Of a stretch of DNA of 64,000 nt, positions 10,653 through 19,842 are shown piece after piece (within the stretch, counting starts at the first letter, position 1; each line of letters opens with the position of its first letter). This stretch comes from an uncultured Clostridia bacterium (GTDB lineage: Bacteria; Bacillota; Clostridia; Christensenellales; Borkfalkiaceae). The notes under the pieces are model-generated. The model saw only the letters and a list, made by a program, of their open reading frames with translations, searched no databases and had not been told where the DNA came from. The stretch covers positions 1-64,000 of the forward strand of contig CANRNE010000009.1 in NCBI GenBank assembly GCA_947631925.1. The letters are read 5' to 3'. A program made the position numbers and the translations under genes.

Positions 10653-11018
10653 ATGGCAAGCAAGAACGCCGCATCGGGTGCGGGCTCCAATGCCCCGGCG
10701 GCAGAAGCGACACAGCAAGAACAAACAGGCAAGAACAAGTACCGTGACGGGCGCTGGAGCGTCCCCTCGAAACGTGCCAAAGGCTACGCGGCAGAACGTG
10801 CAGACGGGCGGCACCGGGTAGGGCCCAAGCTCGGCAAGCAGCTCACGGACTACGAAGCGGGGATCCGCTCGGGCTATTTGCAGTGCCAGAACGATCATGC
10901 CGGACATTGGAAGTACAGACAGGCACTCGAACTCGGCTACGGCAAGAAAGAAGCGGGAGAGATGTCCAAAAAACCGTGGGACAAGAACACTCCCCCCAAG
11001 AAAAAGAAAGGCGCATAA
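10653..11018 (+). CDS. Hypothetical basic protein (element-encoded)
   Basis: Strong RBS cggaggtaac; Lys/Arg-rich, ends KKPWDKNTPPKKKKGA. Confidence 0.65.
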   Translation: MASKNAASGAGSNAPAAEATQQEQTGKNKYRDGRWSVPSKRAKGYAAERADGRHRVGPKLGKQLTDYEAGIRSGYLQCQNDHAGHWKYRQALELGYGKKEAGEMSKKPWDKNTPPKKKKGA

Positions 11019-11033
11019 GGAGGGCGCGAACAA

Positions 11034-11414
11034 ATGGCAAAAGCAAACGAAAACAGCCGCAACAATAACGGGACCGGCGGCACCATCTACGTCGAACGGG
11101 AGACTTTCGAGAAGGACGGAAAGAGCTATTTCTCGTACTTCATCAAGGGCATGGTACGGGGCAAAGAGGTCCGCGTACAGGTCATGCCGCACGACATCGG
11201 CGGGTATGCCGTTCTCGACATCGTGTTCGGCGGCGCGGATAAGGCAGAGCTTTTCCTCACCCCTTACGAGATCAGGGATGAAAAGACGAAGCGCACGGTC
11301 AAGGGAAATACTTACGGCGTGCGCTCCTACGACGAGGACGGGCAGGTGTACGAATGCCCCATCAAGCCCTTCCGCAGTTCGGATAAGACCCTGCTCCAGA
11401 TGCTGCTCCGTTAA
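11034..11414 (+). CDS. Hypothetical protein, candidate ssDNA-binding protein
   Basis: RBS ggagggcg; small predicted beta-rich protein (ETFEKDGKSYFSYFIKGMVRGKEVRVQV..) at a position suited to an SSB; family not recognised. Confidence 0.5.
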   Translation: MAKANENSRNNNGTGGTIYVERETFEKDGKSYFSYFIKGMVRGKEVRVQVMPHDIGGYAVLDIVFGGADKAELFLTPYEIRDEKTKRTVKGNTYGVRSYDEDGQVYECPIKPFRSSDKTLLQMLLR

Positions 11415-11440
11415 AGTAGCGGGCAAAAAAGCGTAGCTTT

Positions 11441-11482
11441 CTGCGGCTTATATCGGTAAAAGCCGATATGGGCCGCAGTTTT
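11441..11482 (+). terminator. Intrinsic terminator
   Basis: ctgcggc-t-tatatcgg TAAAA-loop gccgatat-gg-gccgcag then TTTT. Confidence 0.7.
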
Positions 11483-11546
11483 CAAAATAGGGTTCCCGCA
11501 AAAAGACGAAGTATTTTTGAGGGAAGTAATATTTCGGAGGTAAATT

Positions 11547-12209
11547 ATGGATAACGAAGAACTCTACTATCATCAAAAGAGCGATAAGGTGAAATGGATC
11601 GTCACGGCGGTCGCGCTCGTCCTCATCCTTGCGCTCATTGCCGGGCTGTGCGTCGCGTTCATCCCCGATTGGAACGGCGGCGCGAAAGAGACGACCTTCA
11701 ACGTCAACCTGTCCGGTTATAAGACTCTCACGGCAGACGACGTGAAGGACTGCAAGACGCTCACCCACACGACCGACGACGGCGACGAGGAACTTTTCAA
11801 GCTCCTGCTCGTGTCCTATGACGAACAGACCAAGGAATGTGTGTTTCTCATGGGCGTTTTGCCCGAGGATGCGGACGAATCGGAGAAGATCGAGGACGAC
11901 GAAGCGGGATTTCTGTGCTTTGTGCGCGCCTTTGACTTCGAAGCGGAAGAGGTGAAACTGCTCTCCGATTACCAGTCGTTCAAGCGGCTGTCGCTCGAGA
12001 AGGAATACGTCGTTTCCGTCAACTTCATGGGCAGTACACAGGGCAGGTGGGCCAATGTCTCCACGCTGTTCTTCGGCTTGGTGGAGAGCGGCTCCGACGC
12101 CGCTCTGGTCGATGCGCCTGCGGCAAAACTCAAATTCAAGGCGGAAGGCACTTTCAAGCCCTCGGATAAGGTCATGAACATCCTCACGGGCAAGGGAGGA
12201 AAGGCATGA
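11547..12209 (+). CDS. Membrane-anchored hypothetical protein (single N-terminal TM)
   Basis: RBS ttcggaggtaa; TM KWIVTAVALVLILALIAGLCVAFIP. Confidence 0.7.
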   Translation: MDNEELYYHQKSDKVKWIVTAVALVLILALIAGLCVAFIPDWNGGAKETTFNVNLSGYKTLTADDVKDCKTLTHTTDDGDEELFKLLLVSYDEQTKECVFLMGVLPEDADESEKIEDDEAGFLCFVRAFDFEAEEVKLLSDYQSFKRLSLEKEYVVSVNFMGSTQGRWANVSTLFFGLVESGSDAALVDAPAAKLKFKAEGTFKPSDKVMNILTGKGGKA

Positions 12210-13318
12210 AGCGCGGGATCAAGTGGCTCGGCTGGGCTTGCGTCGCGCTCGCATTCGCCGTGTTCCTCTTCATCTTTACGGGTATGGTATTCGGCTGGTT
12301 CATCAACGACGAGCCATCCATGCCCGAGGACGAGCCGTCGAAACAAGCAGGAGTCGTGGATGGCGACGGTAATTTCATGGAAGAAGGAAAAGTTTATCCG
12401 ATGCCTACGGCTATGGCGTTTACTGCGGAACGGCTCGCAGCGGCACTCGCTTCGGGAAGCTCCGTCGATGTGAAGGTGTCGGTCACGGTCTATCCCGTTG
12501 AAGCGGCTGACAAGACGGTGGATTTCTCCGTTGGTTGGGGCGTCGCTCCCACAAACGGAAAGAACACTGTGACGGACTATGTGACGGTCACACCCGATTC
12601 GGACGGCAGCACAAACGCTACGGTTTCCTGTAAGAAGGCGTTCGGCAACGACCAAATCATCATCACCGCAACCTCGCGGGATGGCGGCTGCACGGCGACC
12701 TGTACGGTCACGTTCGTCGGGAAAGCAAGCGGTATGTCTATCACCCACTCCTCCCTCACCGCAAAGAGCAATTCGGGGCGCGGCTCGTACTTTGAGCTTG
12801 GAACGGGCAAGTCGTATAACTTCGACGTCAACCTCACCAACGTGTTCAATTCGGTTGGCTCGAAAAATCTGTCTGTGAAACTTGGCGGTTCGGGGTCGCT
12901 GTATTTTGGGAAATGTTGGAGTGACGATTCGGGCGCCGTTTATTCAGAGATGGCAAAAAAAGAAATGTCCGAGTTGGTAAACACCTTCATCACTTCGGCA
13001 ACCATTTCGGGAACAACGCTCAACATTTCGACGAATAGAACGTACATCGAAAACTACTACTCCCGTTCAAGTTCCGATGATTTCACCACCTATTACTACG
13101 ATCAATATGTGCGATACGATGAGTACGGAACGAGCCGAGGACAAATGACATCTGACGATTATACCGGCAAGTCTACTTATAATAAGACAAACATTGACAG
13201 TTGCTATTTCACGGTGACGGTAACGGACAGTGTGAGCGGGCTTTCGCAGACGATCAAGCTGTGGGTGGTAAGCTCGGTTAGCAGTTTGAGCTTTTCGCAG
13301 AAAACGCTAACGTTCTGA
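12206..13318 (+). CDS. Membrane-anchored / secreted Ig-like protein (element-encoded)
   Basis: ATGA overlap; N-term TM WLGWACVALAFAVFLFIFTGMVFGWF; Ig-like segment (KTVDFSVGWGVAPTNGKNTVTDYVTVTPDSDGSTNATVSCKKAFGNDQIIITATSRDGGCTATCTVTF). Confidence 0.7.
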   Translation: MKRGIKWLGWACVALAFAVFLFIFTGMVFGWFINDEPSMPEDEPSKQAGVVDGDGNFMEEGKVYPMPTAMAFTAERLAAALASGSSVDVKVSVTVYPVEAADKTVDFSVGWGVAPTNGKNTVTDYVTVTPDSDGSTNATVSCKKAFGNDQIIITATSRDGGCTATCTVTFVGKASGMSITHSSLTAKSNSGRGSYFELGTGKSYNFDVNLTNVFNSVGSKNLSVKLGGSGSLYFGKCWSDDSGAVYSEMAKKEMSELVNTFITSATISGTTLNISTNRTYIENYYSRSSSDDFTTYYYDQYVRYDEYGTSRGQMTSDDYTGKSTYNKTNIDSCYFTVTVTDSVSGLSQTIKLWVVSSVSSLSFSQKTLTF

Positions 13319-13331
13319 CAATATGCAATCG

Positions 13332-13363
13332 GGGGCAAACGGGTTTTGTCTGTTTGCCCCTTT
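13332..13363 (+). terminator. Putative attenuator/terminator hairpin
   Basis: ggggcaaac / gtttgcccc 9-bp perfect stem followed by TTT. Confidence 0.5.
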
Positions 13364-13378
13364 GCGGGAGGAAAAAAC

Positions 13379-13987
13379 ATGAAACAGGAAACAAGCAAGA
13401 AAATAAGCAAGAAAATAAGCAAGATCCTTGCCATTGTCCTTGCCATACTGCTGCTTGCCGGCGCAATCGGACTCATCTTCGCGCTCACGAACGGATTCAC
13501 CGAAGATTTTAAGGAGTTCTATCTGACATTCGGAGATGAGAAGATCATGGCGCAGGAAGTTAGGCGCGATTTGAAAAACGGCGAAACCTACACCTTCGGC
13601 GTAAAATACGTTCTCGACACGGGGATCACCGAGCCGAAAGATTACTCGGTCAAGATCGTATCAAACGCCGAAAAGACCTTTTCGTACACCGTGGACGGAC
13701 AGACGTATGCCTTTAAGGGCGGCGAGGACTATTCCTCGGCATTTTCCTTGAAAAAGGACGAAGGAGCTTTCACATTCACGATCCCCAAAGAAGGGCTTAC
13801 GGAAGCGATCTCACAGCACCACTCCGGCAAAGCCGTGGAAGTGAAAAATCCCGATTCGCTCAAAGACGGCTATTTCTTCTCCGTTCTCGTGACAAGCTAC
13901 AACGAAAAGGCAACCTGCACCGTAAAAATCAAACTTCTGGCAAGCGTGACGGGCGTTGAGTTCGACCAGAAGGAGCTGCTGTTTTGA
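13379..13987 (+). CDS. Membrane-anchored hypothetical protein
   Basis: RBS gcgggagg; N-term K-rich then TM ILAIVLAILLLAGAIGLIFALTN. Confidence 0.7.
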   Translation: MKQETSKKISKKISKILAIVLAILLLAGAIGLIFALTNGFTEDFKEFYLTFGDEKIMAQEVRRDLKNGETYTFGVKYVLDTGITEPKDYSVKIVSNAEKTFSYTVDGQTYAFKGGEDYSSAFSLKKDEGAFTFTIPKEGLTEAISQHHSGKAVEVKNPDSLKDGYFFSVLVTSYNEKATCTVKIKLLASVTGVEFDQKELLF

Positions 13988-15978
13988 CGCGGCTCATGAA
14001 ACGGCTCTCTGCGGCGGTACTTGCGGGCATGGTATGCCTTTCGGCGTTCTTCGTACCCGTCATGACGAAAAACGCCTACGCTGCCGAAAACGCCGTGAAG
14101 TTCGACGAAACGGACGTTATGGAAGATCTGCAAAGCATGGACGGCTTCTCGCTTGCAAAGTACCCCTACTATGAGAGCGTCGAGCCCGAAATGCGCGTCA
14201 TTGATTTCGTTGAATACTGCTACGACTATCGCGCAAATATGCGGGACAACTACGGGCTGTATCTCTATGTTTACAATCCGAACGGGCAGAACATCGTCAC
14301 GGACAGCGAAAAGAACAAGGTGCAAATTGCCGTTGCCTACGATAGCGACCCCATCACGGAAAAGAGCAACGCGCTCACCTATGAGAAGTTCGATTTGCAG
14401 TTCTGCTCTATGAGTGAAGGCGCGGGCATCAACAAGCTGTTCTATAAGTTCAAAGTCATCGACCATGAAAGCGCAGACGGAAAGACGATCGCCGAACGCG
14501 TCAACAGTATGGATCGCCGCTATGACATTTCGGGCATCGAGCTTCTGACCGAGGGCAATTCCAACGCGACGGACTATAAGGTCTCCACATCCTATCATTT
14601 CACAGGTTTTGCAGAAGGCTATGGTGAGGGCGGCGAAGGAACGACGCTTACGAGAAATTCTCTCGAAACAGTCTCTCTCGACCTTCACTCTACGACATAC
14701 CGCTTTCCCTACATAAACCAGTACGGACCGGGGCATCAGAACCAGCTCGACAGCGTTTATTTCGCCGTTCCCAAAGAGTTCAACGAAAACTACGGGGAAT
14801 TGTACCGCGTCAAGTGCTGCTGGGACGAACAAAAGACGACGCCCATCATCGTCACGAAGGACGGAGACGTCTACTCTTGGGTAAATCAAAAGTTAGGGCA
14901 GAAGGATGGCGTCACGGACTTACTCGGGATCTTCGACAATTTTTCCAGCAGTCCCGAAATTCCCGGATTAAGTTTTCTGACATCTCCCCCGAGCTGTATC
15001 GCCGATTGGGGCTGGGGATATCAGCACCGTAATTTTTACGAAGAAGGTCATAGCGATGAAGAAACGAACGGCTGGGTCGGAAGTATCGGCGGAGTACTCG
15101 TCGATGACGACGAGGCGCCGGGCTATGCGTTCAAGTCCGATAAAAGCAACGTCAAAGATACGGACATCACCTCGGCGGAAATGAAGAAATGGATCGCCGC
15201 ACACGGGAACGCAGACTATCTGTTTTCGGACAGCGTGGACGAAGGACGGACAAAAGGCTATCAGGAACACACCTTCACGGCAGACGAGCCATTCGATATG
15301 CTGACGTTCAACCAAACGGCGAGCGGATGGGATAAGTTCTGCCTTGATTGGCAGGCATTTTGGGGAGGCAAGAAATGGGATTTCGGACCCGAGCAGCAAG
15401 CCCCCGTCGAGCCGATCCGCCTTGTAAGCAACGCGGATTTCACGGGGGCAGACGCGGCGGACGCAGAAAACCTCTATGTGCATACCGAAGATTTCGGCGA
15501 GTTCGAGAGCTTCTACAATGCGAATAAGGCTACAAAGAATGTCTTTCTCCTGCGATTTGCCGTTACTGACTATTACTCCAATATGCAGACCGTTCTCACG
15601 GGCGCGACGTGGTATGATCCATCCACTTGGCAGACGGGAACAAAGGACAGAAGCAGCACCTACATGGCGCGGGAAACGGTGTTCCTTGATTTCGATATCA
15701 TAGAGCTTACGTTCCTGCGCGACACGACGGAAACGATCATTCCCGTGGTAGCAAGTCCTATCGACGTCGTGGGCGGTGTTTCTTCGCCCATCGAAGAGGA
15801 CGGCATTGCGTGGGAAAAGATCATCGTCGCCATTCTCGCCGTCATTCTGCTGGTCGTTCTCTTATGGCCGATAATGCCATACATCATCCGGGCGATTCTC
15901 TGGGTCATTCTCCTGCCGATCAAGGGAATCGCGGCACTATGCAAGGCAATATCCAACGCCGTGAAGAAACGACGATGA
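13984..15978 (+). CDS. Large secreted protein with signal peptide and C-terminal membrane anchor (pIII-like architecture)
   Basis: TTG start overlapping upstream stop (alternative ATG 13996); signal peptide MKRLSAAVLAGMVCLSAFFVPVMTKNAYA; C-term IIVAILAVILLVVLLWPIMPYIIRAILWVILLPIKG; ~660 aa. Confidence 0.7.
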   Translation: MTRLMKRLSAAVLAGMVCLSAFFVPVMTKNAYAAENAVKFDETDVMEDLQSMDGFSLAKYPYYESVEPEMRVIDFVEYCYDYRANMRDNYGLYLYVYNPNGQNIVTDSEKNKVQIAVAYDSDPITEKSNALTYEKFDLQFCSMSEGAGINKLFYKFKVIDHESADGKTIAERVNSMDRRYDISGIELLTEGNSNATDYKVSTSYHFTGFAEGYGEGGEGTTLTRNSLETVSLDLHSTTYRFPYINQYGPGHQNQLDSVYFAVPKEFNENYGELYRVKCCWDEQKTTPIIVTKDGDVYSWVNQKLGQKDGVTDLLGIFDNFSSSPEIPGLSFLTSPPSCIADWGWGYQHRNFYEEGHSDEETNGWVGSIGGVLVDDDEAPGYAFKSDKSNVKDTDITSAEMKKWIAAHGNADYLFSDSVDEGRTKGYQEHTFTADEPFDMLTFNQTASGWDKFCLDWQAFWGGKKWDFGPEQQAPVEPIRLVSNADFTGADAADAENLYVHTEDFGEFESFYNANKATKNVFLLRFAVTDYYSNMQTVLTGATWYDPSTWQTGTKDRSSTYMARETVFLDFDIIELTFLRDTTETIIPVVASPIDVVGGVSSPIEEDGIAWEKIIVAILAVILLVVLLWPIMPYIIRAILWVILLPIKGIAALCKAISNAVKKRR

Positions 15979-16034
15979 AAGAGGAAAGAAAAGGCACAAC
16001 AAAGTCAGGCGGAAAAGCCTGCATAAGCAAACGG

Positions 16035-16072
16035 GTGTCGGGGGCGGGAAAGTCCCCGGCACTTTATTTTTT
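16035..16072 (+). terminator. Putative attenuator/terminator hairpin
   Basis: gtgtcgggg...tccccggcac followed by tttatttttt. Confidence 0.55.
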
Positions 16073-16083
16073 CGGAGGCAAAT

Positions 16084-16182
16084 ATGAAAATTCTAAAAAG
16101 GGTTCTCGCGGTGGCGATTCTCGTCCTCGCGGCACTCATCATCAGCTATCTCATTTACACGGGAGGACAGCTTCATGCGTAA
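16084..16182 (+). CDS. 32-aa single-TM peptide, candidate minor coat-like protein
   Basis: RBS ttcggaggcaaatATG; MKILKRVLAVAILVLAALIISYLIYTGGQLHA; stop overlaps start of the downstream ATPase gene. Confidence 0.55.
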   Translation: MKILKRVLAVAILVLAALIISYLIYTGGQLHA

Positions 16183-18283
16183 AGTACATATCGCGCTCTG
16201 CGTCCTCATTTCGGCGGCGTTCGTCGCCCTCGGCGCGTTCGTGTTCTCGGCGTCCTATGTGCGGTTTTGGGAGGCAATCACGGACATGGGTATATCGGTC
16301 GCGGTCTACTTCTGTGAACTCTTCTTCATTCCGTACACGTTTACGGCGACTTTTTTGCAGCCGTCCTCGGTGTTCGGGTGGAGTTCCTTTCTTCCCGAAA
16401 ACTATGACGGATTCAAGCAAGACGCGACGACCTATTTTTCCCTGCTCGTAAGCAAGGAAAACTTCTCTGCTTGGGGGCAGTCCGTGGGCGTATTCCTCGG
16501 GAATGCGGCAAGAGTATTGATCCTCATCCTCCCCGTGCTGCTCATCCTGTTTTTCATCGTGCGCTGGCTCTATATGCGCGGCAACAGGCGGCATAACATC
16601 GACACCGTTCCATTGCGGGGGTTCAAGTGGCTTGCGGCACATACCTATCAGCCCATCAAGGCGTATCTAAAAGATTTCCGCGCCTTTCTTACCGCGCACG
16701 GGTGGATCTGGAAATGCTGGATCGCGCTGTGGGCGTTCCATCTGAACCTTGCAAGCATTGTGGCGGCGTTTCTCGCGTTCTACTTCTATTTCGTCGTCAA
16801 ATTCGATTTCGGCTGTATCTATAAGCAAATCGGAAAGCTCATAGTAGATTGCAATGTCATTCTCCGTCACTTCCCGTGGTGGAGTTTGGCTATCGTCGCC
16901 CTGTGGCTGTTCAACCGTTGGAGAAGGAAAATCGCCCTCAACCGTCTGCGGCACATGGAAGCGCGGAACTGCGGATTTATCAACGAGCTGCCTATCGTGT
17001 CTATCACCTGCGGCTCTATGGGAAAGAAAAAGACGACGGCGATCACGGACATGGCTCTCTCGCAAGCGGTCATGTTTCGTCAAAAGGCTCTCTCTATCTT
17101 GCAAGAGAATGACATGAAATTTCCATACTTTCCGTGGATTTCCTTTGAGGATGAATTAAGGAAGTGTATGGAACACGGAACGGTCTACAACCTCGCAACC
17201 GTCAAGGCGTGGGTCGAGAAAAAGCGTCGGCGTTTTTTACATCATGGGGACGCCGCCCTCCAACTCTATGGCTATGATGTGGGAAGGTACGGGCTTGTGT
17301 ATGACGACGCTTTGAAACATACGACGTTGTTTGAGGTGCTGTCTACCTATGCGCAGGCGTATTTCATCTACGTTATGGAGAGCAGCCTCATCATGGCGAA
17401 TTACTCTATCCGTGACAGTGGGGAAACATTTTCTGCGGGCAACTTCCCGACATGGTATGCCGATTTCTTCCCGAGGCACACGGAAACAGAAGGAAGATTC
17501 GCCCACATCCTCGATTTCGACGTTCTGCGGCTCGGCAAAAAAGTCATGGAAAACAATCCGAAAGCGGGGAGCTTCGAGTTTGGGGTCGTCGTTATCTCCG
17601 AAGTGGGAAAGGAGCGCGGCAATAATTTGGAGCTTCAAGAGAAGAAAAAGAAGGACGAAGAGACCAATCAGAAAAACGACCTTTTCAATGCTTGGCTCAA
17701 AATGTGCCGCCATTCCGCGACGGTAGACAATTTCCCGTTCATCAAGGTGTTCACGGACGAACAGCGACCGGAGAGCTGGGGCGCGGATGCACGCGATCTT
17801 GCCGATATTCTCCATATCGCAGATTGCTCGGACAGGAAATTGACGTATCCGTTCTATACCATCGAGGAAATGCTCTCGGAGTGGGTCTTTAACCGTTTCA
17901 TCAACCTATATTACGATTTCCGTTACCGCCGGGGCGATAACACACTTCTCGTTCATCTTCTGAAAAGCGTGACGGCGTGGATCTGGCGCAGGCATATCCG
18001 TATCTGTAACAATTACGGCTATTCCATGTTGAAAATAGAGAAAGAGCGCGGCACAATGGACGGCAAGGCAGAGAATAAGAAATATTTCCTCATGAACAAG
18101 AAAATCTATGCCCGCCGCTTCTCCACGGACTGCTTCTCGGACTACTTCAACGACATGGCGAGAAAGAGCAAAGTCGGGCTGAACGATTACGAGGAATACG
18201 CCACGGAGCGGGCGGCGGTAGACGAGCTGAAAATGCAGCATAGCTATTTCATTGACGCACTCTACAAGGGGGTGACGCCATAA
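16175..18283 (+). CDS. Polytopic P-loop ATPase, Zot/pI (filamentous phage assembly)-like
   Basis: Several N-terminal TM segments; Walker A-like GSMGKKKTT; Walker B-like GVVVISEVGKERGNN; C-proximal KMCRHSATVDNFPFIKVFTDEQRPESWGADARDLADI reminiscent of Zot/pI. Confidence 0.6.
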   Translation: MRKVHIALCVLISAAFVALGAFVFSASYVRFWEAITDMGISVAVYFCELFFIPYTFTATFLQPSSVFGWSSFLPENYDGFKQDATTYFSLLVSKENFSAWGQSVGVFLGNAARVLILILPVLLILFFIVRWLYMRGNRRHNIDTVPLRGFKWLAAHTYQPIKAYLKDFRAFLTAHGWIWKCWIALWAFHLNLASIVAAFLAFYFYFVVKFDFGCIYKQIGKLIVDCNVILRHFPWWSLAIVALWLFNRWRRKIALNRLRHMEARNCGFINELPIVSITCGSMGKKKTTAITDMALSQAVMFRQKALSILQENDMKFPYFPWISFEDELRKCMEHGTVYNLATVKAWVEKKRRRFLHHGDAALQLYGYDVGRYGLVYDDALKHTTLFEVLSTYAQAYFIYVMESSLIMANYSIRDSGETFSAGNFPTWYADFFPRHTETEGRFAHILDFDVLRLGKKVMENNPKAGSFEFGVVVISEVGKERGNNLELQEKKKKDEETNQKNDLFNAWLKMCRHSATVDNFPFIKVFTDEQRPESWGADARDLADILHIADCSDRKLTYPFYTIEEMLSEWVFNRFINLYYDFRYRRGDNTLLVHLLKSVTAWIWRRHIRICNNYGYSMLKIEKERGTMDGKAENKKYFLMNKKIYARRFSTDCFSDYFNDMARKSKVGLNDYEEYATERAAVDELKMQHSYFIDALYKGVTP

Positions 18284-19395
18284 TGCCAAGTCCAGAGTGT
18301 AAGGTCTACTTTGACGGCAGCCACTATATCGCCATCCCTCATACGACGCGGCGATACCGTCCGAGAAGGAAGCGGAACGAGGAAAAAATTATGGTGAAGC
18401 CGCCCGGCGTGAGCGAGAGCAAGAAAGGCGGCATCGTACCCATGGAGACGGAAAATGATGCCACCATGTCCGAGGATAAGCCTGCGGAAAGCGCTTCTCC
18501 CACCGAAGAGCTGACGCCCATAGAACGTATCGCAAAGGAAGGTGCGCCCATATCGGACGCGCCTTCTCCGCCTGCCGTTCCCGCGCCGAGCGGGATATTA
18601 AACGAAAACGGCGACGTCCGTATTATGACAAAACGGGAACTTTTCAACGAAGTCTATAAGGAGAACGTCTATAAAAGGTATGGGGAGCGCAAGGCGGTAC
18701 TTATGAAAGCGATGCGCCCGTATTTCAAGACGGATGAAGCGACAAAGAATTATGTGGAGAGCAATTTAGAGCGGAAGAAGCGCAATTTGATCGCCCGCCG
18801 CATCCGATTGACGCGCAAGGCAAATTTGCAGGAGTTCAATTACTTTGTCACGCTGACCTACGACGGCGCGAAGCACACCGAGGAGAGCTTCAAAAAGAAG
18901 CTCAAAAGCTGTTTGGGACATTTTTGTTCGCGGAAGCAATGGAAATATATCGGCGTCTGGGAACGCTCTCCCGAAAAGATGAGGTTGCACTTCCACGGGA
19001 TCTTCCGTATCCCAGAAGGCACGATGCCGGGAGCGTTGGTCGAAAAGACGGATTACAATTTCAAATCGCATAGGCGTATCAAAACGGTGCAGAACACCTA
19101 CTTCAACGAGCATTTCGGGCGGAGTGATTTCGAGAAGATCGTAGACAACCACCGCATCGGCGACGCGCTTGCCTATCTCATGAAGTACATCGAAAAGAGC
19201 GGTGAGAAGATCGTCTATTCAAAGGGCTTGCCGCAGTTCTTTATCTCGGACATCATGGACGAGGACGTTGCGTGTCCCATCGGGCTGGAAGATAAAAAAC
19301 TGCTCCTCTTCGACGATTTCACCTGTTGGGACGAAGGCAAGTACATCGGCGTGGTCAGCGAGGATACCATAAAACGGCTTCGAAAAGCGAATTAG
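18283..19395 (+). CDS. HUH-type rolling-circle replication initiator (Rep)
   Basis: YFVTLTY (motif I-like), RLHFHGIF (HUH motif II), AYLMKYIEK (YxxK motif III); follows the Zot-like gene. Confidence 0.8.
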   Translation: MPSPECKVYFDGSHYIAIPHTTRRYRPRRKRNEEKIMVKPPGVSESKKGGIVPMETENDATMSEDKPAESASPTEELTPIERIAKEGAPISDAPSPPAVPAPSGILNENGDVRIMTKRELFNEVYKENVYKRYGERKAVLMKAMRPYFKTDEATKNYVESNLERKKRNLIARRIRLTRKANLQEFNYFVTLTYDGAKHTEESFKKKLKSCLGHFCSRKQWKYIGVWERSPEKMRLHFHGIFRIPEGTMPGALVEKTDYNFKSHRRIKTVQNTYFNEHFGRSDFEKIVDNHRIGDALAYLMKYIEKSGEKIVYSKGLPQFFISDIMDEDVACPIGLEDKKLLLFDDFTCWDEGKYIGVVSEDTIKRLRKAN

Positions 19396-19429
19396 GAAAA
19401 AATTTACAGAAAAATTATTGCGATAGGGC

Positions 19430-19458
19430 TTGACAATATGTGATATATCGCATATAAT
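19430..19458 (+). promoter_or_regulatory. Consensus sigma-70/A promoter of TA operon with overlapping palindromic operator
   Basis: TTGACA - 17 nt - TATAAT; spacer contains imperfect palindrome atatgtgatatatcgcatat (19436-19455). Confidence 0.85.
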
Positions 19459-19488
19459 AGAAGTGCAGAAACAAAGGAGGCGATTTGT

Positions 19489-19842
19489 ATGGAGTTTGAG
19501 ATCGTCTTTTACAGGAAAGCGGACGGGACGGAGCCGGTGGTCGAATTCTTGGACAGTCTCGACATAAAAATGCGAGCGAAGGTCTTAAAAACGATCGATA
19601 TGCTGGCAAGCTACGGCTTTGATTTGCGCGAGCCGTGTTCTAAGGCGTTGGACGACGGGATATTTGAACTTCGTGCGCAAGTCGGTAACGACATCTCGCG
19701 GGTCCTGTATTTCTTTGTGGTGGGCAGAAAAGCGGTCTTGACGAACGGATTTATCAAGAAAACGCAAAAGACGCCGCCGAAGGAAATTACGCTTGCCAAA
19801 AAATATCGTGCCGATTATCTCGGCAGGGAGGGAAAATCATGA
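19489..19842 (+). CDS. higB: RelE/HigB-family toxin (phage Gp49-like)
   Basis: EIVFYRKADGTEPVVEFLDSLDIKMRAKVLKTIDML..LREPCSKALDDGIFELRAQVGNDISRVLYFFVVGRKAVLTNGFIKKTQKTP. Confidence 0.85.
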   Translation: MEFEIVFYRKADGTEPVVEFLDSLDIKMRAKVLKTIDMLASYGFDLREPCSKALDDGIFELRAQVGNDISRVLYFFVVGRKAVLTNGFIKKTQKTPPKEITLAKKYRADYLGREGKS

